Part shown: one piece after another, positions 9,016-17,451 of the stretch
How positions within the stretch are numbered: the first letter of the stretch is position 1
Layout of the letters: each line of letters opens with the position of its first letter
Assembly (NCBI GenBank): GCA_002719335.1
Contig: PBHE01000003.1
Coordinates: forward strand, 154,348-218,347
DNA length: 64,000 nucleotides
Source: Acidimicrobiaceae bacterium
GTDB lineage: Bacteria; Actinomycetota; Acidimicrobiia; Acidimicrobiales; Poriferisodalaceae
Direction of reading: 5' to 3'
Program-made: the position numbers and the translations under genes
The notes under the pieces: generated by a model
What the model was told of the DNA's origin: nothing
Seen by the model: only the letters and a program-made list of their open reading frames with translations
Database searches by the model: none

Positions 9016-9879
9016 ATGTCGCTGTCGATCCTTACCGTTCACGCCCATCCTGATGATGAGTCTTCGAAAGGGCCTGGAACCATCAGCTTGTATTCATCGC
9101 AAGGCATTCGAACCACATTGGTGTGCTGTACCGGCGGAGAGGTGGGAGACATTCTCAATCCAGCGATGGATAGCCCCGAAGTGAAAGCGAATTTGCCTTC
9201 CGTTCGTCGAGACGAACTTGACTTGGCTGCGGCGATCATTGGCTACGACGAAGTCGTCATGCTCGGTTACCGGGATTCAGGGATGCCCAATAGCGACGAC
9301 AACCATCACCCGGAAGCTTTCGCCAATGCCGAATTCGACGCGGCGGTAGGTCGGCTCGTCAAAATAATTCGTCGTGTTCGACCTCAGGTAATCATGACCT
9401 ACCCCGAGGTGCAGAATCGTTACCCGCATCCAGACCACCTTCAGGTCACTGCCATCAGCATCCCGGCGTTTGAGAGGGCTGGAGATCCAGATTGGTACCC
9501 CGACGCGGGAGCTCCGCACGAGCCGTTAAAGCTCTACGCTCCGATCTGGTCGAAGCAGCGGCTACTGCTAATCCATCAGGCTTTTCTCGATAGTGATCTC
9601 GAGTCACCGTTCGACGAAAAATGGTTGTCGGGCAAAGACCGCGATGACCGCATTACAGCGATAATTCCTGTCGACAACGCAGTGCGAAGAAAAGCTTTGC
9701 TCGCCCACGCAACTCAAGTCGATCCCAAATCTCCGTTTTGGTTTGGGTTGCCAGATGAAGTGCAAGATGGAATACATCCTTACGAGGAGTACATGTTGCT
9801 TCGCTCACGAATCCCGACCGATGAGATCGAGGACGACCTTTTCGCAGGGCTACGACATCTTGACCCCGCTACAGACTGA
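9016..9879 (+). CDS. mca: Mycothiol S-conjugate amidase (Mca)
   Basis: Mca cleaves mycothiol S-conjugates so that toxins leave the cell as mercapturic acids, and it is a zinc enzyme of the PIG-L/LmbE fold. The first metal motif HAHPDDES lies at residues 9-16, and the second, RYPHPDHLQ, near 135-143 supplies the third metal ligand. The early segment TGGEVGDILNPAMD is characteristic of Mca and separates it from the deacetylase MshB. The 287-residue length fits Mca. The ATG at 9016 places the catalytic motif at the family-typical distance; TTG at 9007 is in frame but needless. Its stop overlaps the start of the SCP2-like gene, so the two are probably cotranscribed. It implies mycothiol-based thiol chemistry in this organism. 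Confidence 0.92.
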   Translation: MSLSILTVHAHPDDESSKGPGTISLYSSQGIRTTLVCCTGGEVGDILNPAMDSPEVKANLPSVRRDELDLAAAIIGYDEVVMLGYRDSGMPNSDDNHHPEAFANAEFDAAVGRLVKIIRRVRPQVIMTYPEVQNRYPHPDHLQVTAISIPAFERAGDPDWYPDAGAPHEPLKLYAPIWSKQRLLLIHQAFLDSDLESPFDEKWLSGKDRDDRITAIIPVDNAVRRKALLAHATQVDPKSPFWFGLPDEVQDGIHPYEEYMLLRSRIPTDEIEDDLFAGLRHLDPATD

Positions 9880-10256
9880 TGCGTTTCTTAAGTGACGAAT
9901 TTGTTTCGAAATGGGGAGCAGTTGACCGCCCTGCATTGGGAAACGGATCAGGGCTTGTTGTCGTCAAGATCGATGGTGGACCAGACGGGAAAATTTCATT
10001 GACTCTCGAGTTCGCCGAAGGCTTGATAGTGAGCGCATACATAGGTTCGGGGCGCGGTCGGGATCTAGAACTGAGCCTTCCCTACGAGCTAGCGGTCGAG
10101 CTGTTCCTGCGTCGAGCGGATCCTGCCGCGGAATATATGAAGGGCCGGCTCAAAATGAGCGGAGATATGGCGCTGTGGCTCGACTTGTTGCCCGCTTGGC
10201 GGAAGCTGATCACAGATGATGGAGAGTCGAAACTCGCAGGCGACACGACGTTCTAG
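9879..10256 (+). CDS. SCP2 sterol-carrier-like domain protein
   Basis: This 125-residue protein resembles stand-alone SCP2 (sterol-carrier-protein-2) domains, a fold that holds lipids or other hydrophobic ligands. The pattern is a beta-sheet region with DGKISLTLEFAEG, a central strand-turn, and a C-terminal part with ADPAAEYMKGRLKMSGDM, matching the typical G..xxx.G.lkieGD ending of SCP2 domains. There is no signal peptide. Its ATG overlaps the TGA of mca (TGATG), which indicates translational coupling. The ligand is unknown; in actinobacteria such proteins are often found among lipid-catabolism genes, as is the case just downstream. Confidence 0.65.
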   Translation: MRFLSDEFVSKWGAVDRPALGNGSGLVVVKIDGGPDGKISLTLEFAEGLIVSAYIGSGRGRDLELSLPYELAVELFLRRADPAAEYMKGRLKMSGDMALWLDLLPAWRKLITDDGESKLAGDTTF

Positions 10257-10321
10257 TCCGCGATCCAGCCTAAATGTTCGAAGAAACGTATTAACGGCGC
10301 TCCAGCCAAACGTGGTCGGAT

Positions 10322-11488
10322 CTACAAGCGTTGAATTATTGTGCCGGTTCCAAGACCGCCACCACAGCACATCGTCACTAGCCCGAATTCCTTGTCGGAG
10401 CGATGTAACTCATGCACGGCTTTGGTCATCAAGATCGAACCGGTGCCACCGAGGGGGTGACCTAGAGCGATAGCGCCCCCATTGGGATTCACGGTTTCCA
10501 TATCCGGGCTCATTTCCCGCGCCCAAGCCAACACAACTGAAGCGAACGCTTCATTGATTTCCACTACATCAATGTCGCTCATTGCCATTTTGTTGCGTTC
10601 CAGTAAATGATGAGTCGCCTCAATGGGACCTGTCAGCATTAACACAGGGTCACTGCCGACGAGGCACGTGTCGATGACACGGCCAATCGGCTCCAGCCCT
10701 TGCTCCCGTGCTTTGTCTGCAGTCATCAGAAGAACCGCTCCGCTGCCATCGCTAATCTGCGACGACGCGCCCGCTGTATGCACTCCATCTTCAAGAACAG
10801 GACTGAGTTGGGTAAGAGCTTCAAGAGTGGTCGGGCGGAGCCCCCCGTCCTTGGTTACTCGATGATGTTCACCAGTAGCGGTTCCCTCGTCATCGAACAC
10901 CGGAACATCAACTTCGACTATTTGGGTCGCGAAGCGGTCTTCTTCCCAAGCACGAGCGGCATTTTCTTGGCTGCGAAGACCAAACTCGTCGCATTCCTCT
11001 CGCGTGATACTCCACTTTTTTGCGAGTAGTTCGGCGCCCTGAAACTGAGTCGTGTACTCGTAGTTTTCTTTGTAGCGAGGGGTAGCTGTCAGTTGGCCCT
11101 TCTTGTATGAGGAACCCATCGGGTTGCGGGTCATTGACTCAACGCCACATCCGACCGCACTATCGACGACTCCCGACGCCACTAGTCCGTAAGCCAGTGA
11201 GATTGCCTGTTGACTTGATCCGCATTGAGCGTCGACTGTCGTTGCTGCGACATTCAATGGCATGCCAGCGGCGAGCCACGCTGTGCGCGCGATATTGGCG
11301 GTTTGTTCACCAGCTTGGCTTACACAGCCTCCCACGACCTGACCGATTGTGGCGGGGTCGACGCCGCTTCGTTCGATAAGCGCAGTCTGTATTTCGCTAA
11401 GGAGGTCAGATGGGTGGATGTTGCTCAATTCGCCGCCGCGTCGGCCAACTGGCGAACGGACGGCTTCAACGATGACGATGTCGGACAT
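10322..11488 (-). CDS. Thiolase (acetyl-CoA acetyltransferase family)
   Basis: The 388-residue enzyme shows all thiolase landmarks: the nucleophilic cysteine C89 in DAQCGSSQQA, the motif EINEAFASV, the histidine in NPNGGAIALGHPLGGTG, and the second catalytic cysteine in MCCGGGLGTG at the C-terminus. Thiolases split 3-ketoacyl-CoA with CoA or form acetoacetyl-CoA; the sequence resembles actinobacterial FadA-type degradative thiolases. It stands alone on the minus strand, converging with the SCP2-like gene and diverging from an LLM oxidoreductase across a 413-bp gap. Substrate preference cannot be read. Confidence 0.92.
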   Translation of the reverse strand: MSDIVIVEAVRSPVGRRGGELSNIHPSDLLSEIQTALIERSGVDPATIGQVVGGCVSQAGEQTANIARTAWLAAGMPLNVAATTVDAQCGSSQQAISLAYGLVASGVVDSAVGCGVESMTRNPMGSSYKKGQLTATPRYKENYEYTTQFQGAELLAKKWSITREECDEFGLRSQENAARAWEEDRFATQIVEVDVPVFDDEGTATGEHHRVTKDGGLRPTTLEALTQLSPVLEDGVHTAGASSQISDGSGAVLLMTADKAREQGLEPIGRVIDTCLVGSDPVLMLTGPIEATHHLLERNKMAMSDIDVVEINEAFASVVLAWAREMSPDMETVNPNGGAIALGHPLGGTGSILMTKAVHELHRSDKEFGLVTMCCGGGLGTGTIIQRL

Positions 11489-11901
11489 ATCTTGACTTTA
11501 GTCACCCTCGCGAGGTGATACCGAAGGATGCGCCGAACCAATGCCCGAAGCAGGTAAGTCAGGGCAAGTACGACTGCCCATGAGCTTTGAGGTATCGCTA
11601 CGCCGCGTCTAGGTCTATGTCGGGTAAATGTGCCGCTGCGGCCAGCGCCGCCCTTGCCGCAGCTATTCCTTTTCGCCCCAGATCGCGAGTCTGGTTGTTC
11701 AGCTTCCGACTTCCAGAAGTTGATCCGCGAGTTATTGGGAGTTCGATGAGTCGGAGTTGCCGGGTCATGGAGTAAGTGTGTAACCGGGGTAGGACATTGA
11801 AATCTCTGGCCGCGTGTCAGCGCTCTGTTGGCAGGTGTGACGTGGGGCGCGGTGGCTAGTGTCAGTAGTAGAGGTCTGCTAAACCAACGAAATAAGGAAC
11901 T
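11489..11901. other. 413-bp intergenic region between divergent genes
   Basis: This is the longest gene-free stretch of the window. It must contain promoters for the thiolase (minus) and the LLM oxidoreductase (plus). A TTGACT at about 11493 with TGATAC 18 bp later could be a plus-strand promoter, but no convincing gene follows it. A ribosome-site-like AAGGAA lies just before the ATG at 11902. Open frames exist on both strands but their translations look like non-coding composition. I see no tRNA, repeat or strong hairpin. Confidence 0.5.
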
Positions 11902-12870
11902 ATGACTGATCGTTACGGCATCACTGTCCCCTTTGATGCCCCTCTCAATGAGCAAGCGGATCTTTATCAGGAATTCGCAGACTTGGGTTATACCGATCTT
12001 TGGAGTTCCGAAGCCGACGGAACAGATGGCTTTACTCCGTTAGTTCTCGCGTCCCAATGGGCTCCCACGTTGCGCCTTGGGATAGCGATCATTCCGGCGT
12101 ACACGAGGGGACCTGCGCTGATGGCGCAACACATCGCTTCTATATGTGAGGCAGCCCCGGGGCGTTTTGTGATGGGAATAGGTTCGTCATCGAATGTCAT
12201 CGTCGAAAATTGGAATGGGATTCCCTTCGAAGAGCCCTACAAACGAACCCGCGACGTGGCTCGTTTTTTGCGGAAAGCTTTAACCGGAGAGAAAGTTTCA
12301 GAAAAATACGATGGATTCGAAGTGAACGGTTTCACTCTTCGTCGAGTGCCTCGAGAACAGCCTCCCATTCTTATAGCCGCTCTTCGGCCGGGGATGCTGC
12401 GACTTGCTGGAAGGGAAGGGGATGGGGCCATAATCAATTGGCTATCGGCGGAAGACGTCGCGACAGTGAAGCCCTACGTTGAAGAAGGGGGCGCCCAGAA
12501 AGAAATCGTCGCGCGCATCTTTTGTTGCCCGAATCCTGACGCCGAGGTTGTTCGAGCAGAGGCGAAACGAGCCATCGCCGCTTATCTGAATGTCCCGGTA
12601 TATGCGGATTTTCATCGTTGGCTTGGCCGCTCCGAAGATCTCGAAGGAATGTGGAACCATTGGGCGGCCGGTGATCGCAAGGCAGCTCTGGACGCCATCC
12701 CTGACCGAGTCGTTGACCAGTTAATTGTGCACGGCACTCCAGAACAATGCCGTGAGCACATTGATCGGTACCACGCCATGGGCGTCACGACGTCTGCCAT
12801 ATCGATCATGCCTTTTGGAGGCATAGACCCAATCGAGGCTGCTAGAGATCTAGCTCCAGCAGCACGTTGA
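11902..12870 (+). CDS. LLM-class F420-dependent oxidoreductase
   Basis: The protein has the bacterial-luciferase-like (LLM) TIM-barrel fold: a start of the type YGITVPFDAPLNEQADLYQEF, the segment WSSEADGTDGFTPL, and GRFVMGIGSSSNVIVENWNG, which is the typical cofactor-binding strand. A later PPILIAALRPGMLRLAGREGDGAI is characteristic of actinobacterial F420-dependent members. Enzymes of this group oxidise or reduce varied substrates with coenzyme F420 or FMN; no substrate is evident. AAGGAA precedes the ATG. A crotonase gene follows 43 bp on, probably in the same transcript. A paralogue with the same ALxPxMLxLxGxxADG layout lies at 27745-28752. Confidence 0.85.
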   Translation: MTDRYGITVPFDAPLNEQADLYQEFADLGYTDLWSSEADGTDGFTPLVLASQWAPTLRLGIAIIPAYTRGPALMAQHIASICEAAPGRFVMGIGSSSNVIVENWNGIPFEEPYKRTRDVARFLRKALTGEKVSEKYDGFEVNGFTLRRVPREQPPILIAALRPGMLRLAGREGDGAIINWLSAEDVATVKPYVEEGGAQKEIVARIFCCPNPDAEVVRAEAKRAIAAYLNVPVYADFHRWLGRSEDLEGMWNHWAAGDRKAALDAIPDRVVDQLIVHGTPEQCREHIDRYHAMGVTTSAISIMPFGGIDPIEAARDLAPAAR

Positions 12871-12913
12871 GATACTTCACCTGAATGCAAGAAAATCTGA
12901 AAAAGGAGACGGC

Positions 12914-13702
12914 ATGGAACTAGAGACCATCGACTACGAAGTGAGTGATGGAGTAGGACACGTTCGGCTTGCTCGACCTGGTGGCGCTAACGCGGTCAAC
13001 CCTCAATTCTCTCGCGACTTACGTGACGTGATGCTCGAGATCGAATGGGACGACGCGGTCAAGGCCGTTTCAGTTACTGCAGAGGGCAAAATCTTTTGCG
13101 CCGGGGGAGACCTAAAGGAGTTCAATCAAGCCGGAGCGGGTTTACCCAAACTTACTAGTCGGATGCTCACCGACTTCCATGGCGGCATATACAAAATGAA
13201 CCGTATGCCGAAACCTTTCGTGGCTGGCGTGAATGGCGCTGCAGGGGGAGCCGGGCTCTCGATCGTGAGTGCATTCGACTTAGTTGTCGCCGGCGAGTCC
13301 GCGAAATTCACGATGGCATACACGAGAGCCGGCGTCACCCCTGATGGCACATCCACCTATTTCGTCGCTCGCCATATTGGAGTCCGGCGAATGTTGGACC
13401 TCACTCTTACTAATCGCGTGCTTTCCGCCGAAGAGGCTGAAGCTTGGGGTTTAGTGAATCGAATAGTGCCAGATGATGAGGTTGATACCGCGACCGCCGA
13501 ACTCGCACAATCTTTAGCTGATGGCCCTTCTTGGGCGCTTGGTCACGCAAAACAGATCGTTTATGCCGGTTTTGATAGCCCGCTCGAACAGGCAGGCGAG
13601 CTTGAAGGAGTGACTATTGCCGCTGCGATGGGAACCCACGATGGCCGGGAAGGAATCGCGGCCTTCGTGGAGAAGCGCAGTCCGAATTTCATCGGCGAAT
13701 AG
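12914..13702 (+). CDS. Enoyl-CoA hydratase/isomerase (crotonase, PaaG-like active site)
   Basis: Crotonase fold of 262 residues. The oxyanion-hole segments are KIFCAGGDLKEF and NGAAGGAGLSIVS. The glutamates used by classical hydratases (GGCE and QPE) are absent; instead TPDGTSTYF provides an aspartate in the place used by PaaG-type isomerases. I therefore favour an isomerase or related role over simple hydration, but this is inference from motifs. AAAAAGGAGA gives a good ribosome site. It follows an LLM oxidoreductase in the same direction with a 43-bp gap. Confidence 0.85.
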   Translation: MELETIDYEVSDGVGHVRLARPGGANAVNPQFSRDLRDVMLEIEWDDAVKAVSVTAEGKIFCAGGDLKEFNQAGAGLPKLTSRMLTDFHGGIYKMNRMPKPFVAGVNGAAGGAGLSIVSAFDLVVAGESAKFTMAYTRAGVTPDGTSTYFVARHIGVRRMLDLTLTNRVLSAEEAEAWGLVNRIVPDDEVDTATAELAQSLADGPSWALGHAKQIVYAGFDSPLEQAGELEGVTIAAAMGTHDGREGIAAFVEKRSPNFIGE

Positions 13703-13715
13703 TGCGACTTGTAAC

Positions 13716-14000
13716 TTAAATTCTTTGGTTGGCTGCGCTGATCCAGCGGTCAACTAGGAATCCACCGAGCGGGAGAGCACCCAGCATCATCGCTCCTAGG
13801 GCACGATAAAAACTCCACCCCATATGGGAAAACCAGCGAAAGAGCGCTACCACGTAAATCAGGTAAAGAACTCCATGTACTGGACCAAGCAGGGTCACCC
13901 CTGTCTTGTAACTCGCCCCATATTTCATTGCAGTCGCGACGAGAAGGAAAAGATAACTAGCTGCCTCCATTCGCGACACCAGGTGCAAAATTCGGTACAT
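13716..14000 (-). CDS. DUF3817-type small integral membrane protein
   Basis: The 94-residue protein has three predicted membrane helices: MEAASYLFLLVATAMKYG, VHGVLYLIYVVALF and ALGAMMLGALPLGGFLVDRW. The order E-(A/G)-x-S-Y-x-x-L-L with a following K-Y-G and the PVHGxLY..Y motif are typical of the DUF3817 family, whose function is unknown. A shorter start at 13970 (MEAASYLF) would also fit the family. The annotated start codon overlaps head-to-head with that of the next gene (CATG at 13998-14001). Confidence 0.75.
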   Translation of the reverse strand: MYRILHLVSRMEAASYLFLLVATAMKYGASYKTGVTLLGPVHGVLYLIYVVALFRWFSHMGWSFYRALGAMMLGALPLGGFLVDRWISAANQRI

Positions 14001-14736
14001 GGACCCAGTTTTGCGTACCGTGCCTCTTGTGGCACCGCTTGTGGGGATTACTGGTCGAAGTTCTTTGGGAGCTGTTCTAGCGCCCGGAGCCCTTCATCTC
14101 TCCGATAGCCCGGTGGATTGTTTTTTTGGTGAGTATGCGCGTCGCGTTCGCGAAGCTGGCGGTTTACCTATGGAGTTACCGATGATTGATGACCCGGTTG
14201 CTTTTGTTGAACGGCTTGACGCCGTACTGCTCACTGGAGGCGGCGACGTTGATCCCGAACGTTGGAAAGGGCCTAGCGATAGTTCATTTATGGTTTCACG
14301 CGAGCGTGATGCATTCGAATTCGCATTGCTTGAGGCCGCGCTGGAAGCCGGGGTACCTGTTTTGGGTATCTGCCGCGGCCTTCAAGTCATCAATGTGCTT
14401 CTGGGTGGCACCCTGGTGCCTCATCTTGAGTGGGCCGAAGGTGATGGTCACTCGAAGCGAACTCGAGATCGCACAGAGCGTCACCATCGCGTCGACTGTG
14501 ACCCCGGCAGTATGTTGCACCACTTATATGGGCCGACAATGATGGTTAACTCGTTCCATCATCAAGCTGTAGATCAGCCTGGGACAGCGCTGCGGATAAC
14601 AGCGCGTTCTGAGGATGGAACAGTTGAAGGTGTCGAACATGAGAGTGGCAAGGTGCTTGGTGTCCAATGGCACCCAGAAATGTTGGCTGAACTTGAGCCA
14701 GTCTTCGGTTGGCTTGTTGGCGTTGCTAGCGAATGA
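13999..14736 (+). CDS. Gamma-glutamyl-gamma-aminobutyrate hydrolase-like class I glutamine amidotransferase (peptidase C26)
   Basis: The 245-residue enzyme has the class I glutamine-amidotransferase fold. The nucleophile elbow is VPVLGICRGLQVINV, with the catalytic cysteine, preceded by the LLTGGGDVDP loop typical of the PuuD/C26 group. The remaining triad comes from GVQWHPEM near the C-terminus, and NSFHHQAVD is another family motif. PuuD hydrolyses gamma-glutamyl-GABA in putrescine breakdown, but no puu genes are near, so the substrate is open. The ATG shares two bases with the start of the divergent DUF3817 gene; GTG at 14020 is a sound alternative start. Confidence 0.85.
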   Translation: MDPVLRTVPLVAPLVGITGRSSLGAVLAPGALHLSDSPVDCFFGEYARRVREAGGLPMELPMIDDPVAFVERLDAVLLTGGGDVDPERWKGPSDSSFMVSRERDAFEFALLEAALEAGVPVLGICRGLQVINVLLGGTLVPHLEWAEGDGHSKRTRDRTERHHRVDCDPGSMLHHLYGPTMMVNSFHHQAVDQPGTALRITARSEDGTVEGVEHESGKVLGVQWHPEMLAELEPVFGWLVGVASE

Positions 14737-14754
14737 GCAGAACTGTCAAACAAA

Positions 14755-15942
14755 TCACACCACGCCGCGTTCTCGGAGCGCCTCAATCTCAGACGGGTTG
14801 AGATTGAGGAACTCGCCGTAGACGGTTTCGTTGTCCTCGCCGATGGCGTGGAAGAGGTCCAGTTGGCGCAGCGTTGAACCGTGAAAACGAAGAGGACTGT
14901 GAGGGAGAGGTATCTCTCCGAGGGTGGGATGGTCAACCCACTGTAAGAATTGTCGTTCAATTAGGTGGGCGTCTTTGACTACTTCGTCTACGCCTCGAAC
15001 TATGGCGATGGGAACTCCAGCCGCTGCGAGTGACGCAGCGACGTCTTCTTTTGACCTTTGGCGAGTCCACTCTTCAACAAGTTCATCGACAGCGCTCATG
15101 TGTTCGGCCCGGTCCGTGTTGTGACGAAATCGTGGATCTTCTAGCAGATCTGTTCTGTCGATCACTTCGAGGACCGAGCGCCAGTGTCGATTGGTGACAG
15201 AAATCAAGGCGACGTGGCCGTTGGAACATTGGTACACGTCGTAGGGGGCGACACCCATAGCCGCATGTTTGTTTCCAGTTCGAGGGGCTGTCCCAGTTTG
15301 GTGCCATGAAAGCATGTTTGAGCAAAGTGTGTGATACGTCGCCTCGGCCATTGACGTTTCAACTAGCCGGCCCTTGCCTGTTCGTTCGACGTCTAACAGT
15401 GCAGTGACGATTGCCCCATAGAGATGAGCGCCGCCCAGGAAATCAACGAACGCTACGCCGGCCTTAACGGGCGACTGGTCGGGGTGTCCAGTGACGCTCA
15501 TGGGCCCCATATGAGCTTGCACCGTTATGTCCATCGCAGTTTGAGCCGAGTCGGGACCACTCAGCCCGAAGCCAGATGCGTGGGCAAAAACCAGTCTCGG
15601 GTTGACCTTCCAGAGTGACTCAGCATCAATGTGCAACTTTTCAGGAACCCCTGGGGCGTAGTTGACGAGAACGACGTCCGCCGCCTCTACTAAGCCAAGG
15701 AACATTTCGTGCCCCTGAGCGGACTTGAGGTCTAGCGTGACTGCCTCTTTAGAAGAGTTCAATGTTGCATAAGGCAAGGAGTCACCTCTTGCCCTCAGTG
15801 GTTCGCCTCGAGTCTGCTCAATCTTTATGACGCGAGCTCCCGCCATCGCGAGGAGAAAGCCGGCATATGGCCCTTGATATATCTGACCTAAGTCGAGGAC
15901 GGTGACTCCGTGCAGCGGGAGAGAGCGATCGTTGGCATTCAC
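14755..15942 (-). CDS. Class III CoA-transferase (CaiB/BaiF family)
   Basis: The 395-residue protein starts with LPLHGVTVLDLGQIYQGPYAGFLLAMAGARVIKIE, written here in part only, which is the family's N-terminal signature. The catalytic aspartate is in AFVDFLGGAHLYGAI, and the C-terminus has the usual LGxxxxEI-like ending. These enzymes move CoA from one acyl-CoA to another carboxylic acid, activating substrates without ATP. The start overlaps the stop of the acyl-CoA dehydrogenase gene by 4 bp, so the two are cotranscribed and likely act in the same pathway: activation followed by dehydrogenation. Confidence 0.9.
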   Translation of the reverse strand: MNANDRSLPLHGVTVLDLGQIYQGPYAGFLLAMAGARVIKIEQTRGEPLRARGDSLPYATLNSSKEAVTLDLKSAQGHEMFLGLVEAADVVLVNYAPGVPEKLHIDAESLWKVNPRLVFAHASGFGLSGPDSAQTAMDITVQAHMGPMSVTGHPDQSPVKAGVAFVDFLGGAHLYGAIVTALLDVERTGKGRLVETSMAEATYHTLCSNMLSWHQTGTAPRTGNKHAAMGVAPYDVYQCSNGHVALISVTNRHWRSVLEVIDRTDLLEDPRFRHNTDRAEHMSAVDELVEEWTRQRSKEDVAASLAAAGVPIAIVRGVDEVVKDAHLIERQFLQWVDHPTLGEIPLPHSPLRFHGSTLRQLDLFHAIGEDNETVYGEFLNLNPSEIEALRERGVV

Positions 15943-17105
15943 TTGAAGCTGCCACCGAGAATGTCCCGGGCCATGATTAGTCGTTGAACTTCGCTAGGAC
16001 CTTCACCAATTCGCCGGATTCGTAGCTCGCGGTACCAACGTTCAAGGGGTAAATCTTTCGTGACTCCGACCCCACCGTGGATTTGAATGCATCTATCAAC
16101 GACCCGGCTGCTCGCCTCGCTCGCGATTAGCTTTGCCATAGCGGCTTCGGTGCGGAAACGCTCTCCACTATCTGCCTTTTGCGCCGCTTCCAGCACGCAG
16201 TACCGGGCGTGACGAATATCGATCTCGTTGTCCACGATCATCCATTGGATTGCTTGCTTCTCGGCTAGCGCGGAGCCAAATGCGTCGCGATTTTTTGCCC
16301 AGTCAATTGCCATTTCTTGGGCACGAATCGCTGGCCCGATACAGCCGGCGGCGTAAGGAATCCGTTGTCGGCTCAGCCGATCATTCGCGATGGCAAAGCC
16401 TCCGTTTAGTTCTCCAAGAATATTTTCTTTGGGAACCCGCATTTCTTCGAACTGCAATTCGGTCGCGTAATTGGTGGCCCGCAAGGTATGGACCACTCGA
16501 CGGACGTGGAAGCCCGGAGTGTCAGTATCAATAATAAAAGCGGTGACACCGTTGCGTCCCGGGTCGTCCGATGTGCGCGCAAACACAAGCGCATAATCGG
16601 CTTTGTCTGCGCCGGAAATATAAAGTTTTGAGCCGTTAAGGACCCATTCGTCGCCATCCTGAAAGCCTCGGGTTTGAATCGCGCGAGCTGGATCAGAACC
16701 TCCCGATGGTTCGGTCAGAGCAAAGCAACCCTTCTTCTCGCCGCGTAGCGTCGGGTAAAGCCACCGCTCTTTTTGGGTCTCTGTAGCTTCATACAACTGA
16801 GCAAGGCCTGCTCCGCCGAAGACTCCGTAACACGGGTTGTACAAGCCGGCCCGGTGCTGAGACATTTCGATGGCCATCAACGCGCGCGTCGTGGTGTTAA
16901 GACCTGGACCGCCGTATTCCTCAGGAATGTCAAGCCCGTAGAAGCCCATCGACCGAGTCATTGTTGTAAGTCGGTCCTGGTCATCTGGAGCTAGTGAACC
17001 CGCGTCGGGATCGAGTTCGTCCTCCAACGGGACGATCTCGCTTTGGACGAAACGCCTCGTCGTATCGACGATCATTTGTTGTTCTTCGTTAAGGCTGAAA
17101 TCCAT
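15939..17105 (-). CDS. Acyl-CoA dehydrogenase
   Basis: FAD-dependent acyl-CoA dehydrogenase of 388 residues, carrying out the first oxidation of an acyl-CoA. Visible marks are MDFSLNEEQQMIVDTTRRFV at the start, FALTEPSGGSDP (FAD and substrate contacts), WVLNGSKLYISGA, the QAIQWMIVD helix, and the C-terminal QIHGGVGVTKDLPLERWYRELRIRRI region with the FAD-binding GG and the closing IGEGPSEVQRLIMARDIL. It overlaps the CoA-transferase downstream by 4 bp and follows a small gene with a 9-bp gap, giving a four-gene operon from 18633 to 14755. Chain-length or ring preference cannot be read. Confidence 0.93.
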   Translation of the reverse strand: MDFSLNEEQQMIVDTTRRFVQSEIVPLEDELDPDAGSLAPDDQDRLTTMTRSMGFYGLDIPEEYGGPGLNTTTRALMAIEMSQHRAGLYNPCYGVFGGAGLAQLYEATETQKERWLYPTLRGEKKGCFALTEPSGGSDPARAIQTRGFQDGDEWVLNGSKLYISGADKADYALVFARTSDDPGRNGVTAFIIDTDTPGFHVRRVVHTLRATNYATELQFEEMRVPKENILGELNGGFAIANDRLSRQRIPYAAGCIGPAIRAQEMAIDWAKNRDAFGSALAEKQAIQWMIVDNEIDIRHARYCVLEAAQKADSGERFRTEAAMAKLIASEASSRVVDRCIQIHGGVGVTKDLPLERWYRELRIRRIGEGPSEVQRLIMARDILGGSFK

Positions 17106-17114
17106 CTCGGTCTC

Positions 17115-17450
17115 TCAGTTGGGGGATAATCGGCCTACTCGGCCCTCTTCATCTCTTTGATGGTCAGGGAGTTGGCCGTGGTCATGTAAATGCAGCATCA
17201 AGAGTTCGTCCCAGCGACTCCGGTAGTTCGAGGTGAATTCGTATCGAAAGAGCATTGCTTTCTTGCCGTGCAACCTGATTTCGTGTTCGAGAGCACTTCG
17301 TATACCGAAAGGATGTTTTGCGCCGGCATAACCCACTGACAAAACGTTGCCGTCGTCATCCGCGACCTGGTACACGCCTAGCTGGGCTTGTAAAGATGAC
17401 ACGGAGTCGCTATCAAGACGCTCCCAAGGTTTATCGAGCCGTATACCCAT
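17115..17450 (-). CDS. Small GIY-YIG-like domain protein
   Basis: This 111-residue protein is not a known enzyme to me, but its core LGVYQVADDDGNVLSVGYAG followed by GIRSALEHEI resembles the GIY-YIG pattern (GVY, then 10-15 residues, then xVG, then a helix with Arg). A later glutamate in RSRWDELLMLH could fill the metal-binding position. The catalytic tyrosine of YIG is replaced (LSVGY), so nuclease activity is doubtful. It lies inside the amidohydrolase / acyl-CoA dehydrogenase / CoA-transferase operon, starting 1 bp after the amidohydrolase stop codon, an odd place for a nuclease-fold protein. Confidence 0.6.
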   Translation of the reverse strand: MGIRLDKPWERLDSDSVSSLQAQLGVYQVADDDGNVLSVGYAGAKHPFGIRSALEHEIRLHGKKAMLFRYEFTSNYRSRWDELLMLHLHDHGQLPDHQRDEEGRVGRLSPN

Positions 17451-17451
17451 T

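Noticed and set aside
11425..11955. Long open frame on the minus strand covering the gap before the LLM gene
   Set aside because: It overlaps the starts of both flanking genes, has no ribosome site, and its translation has low-complexity composition without family motifs.
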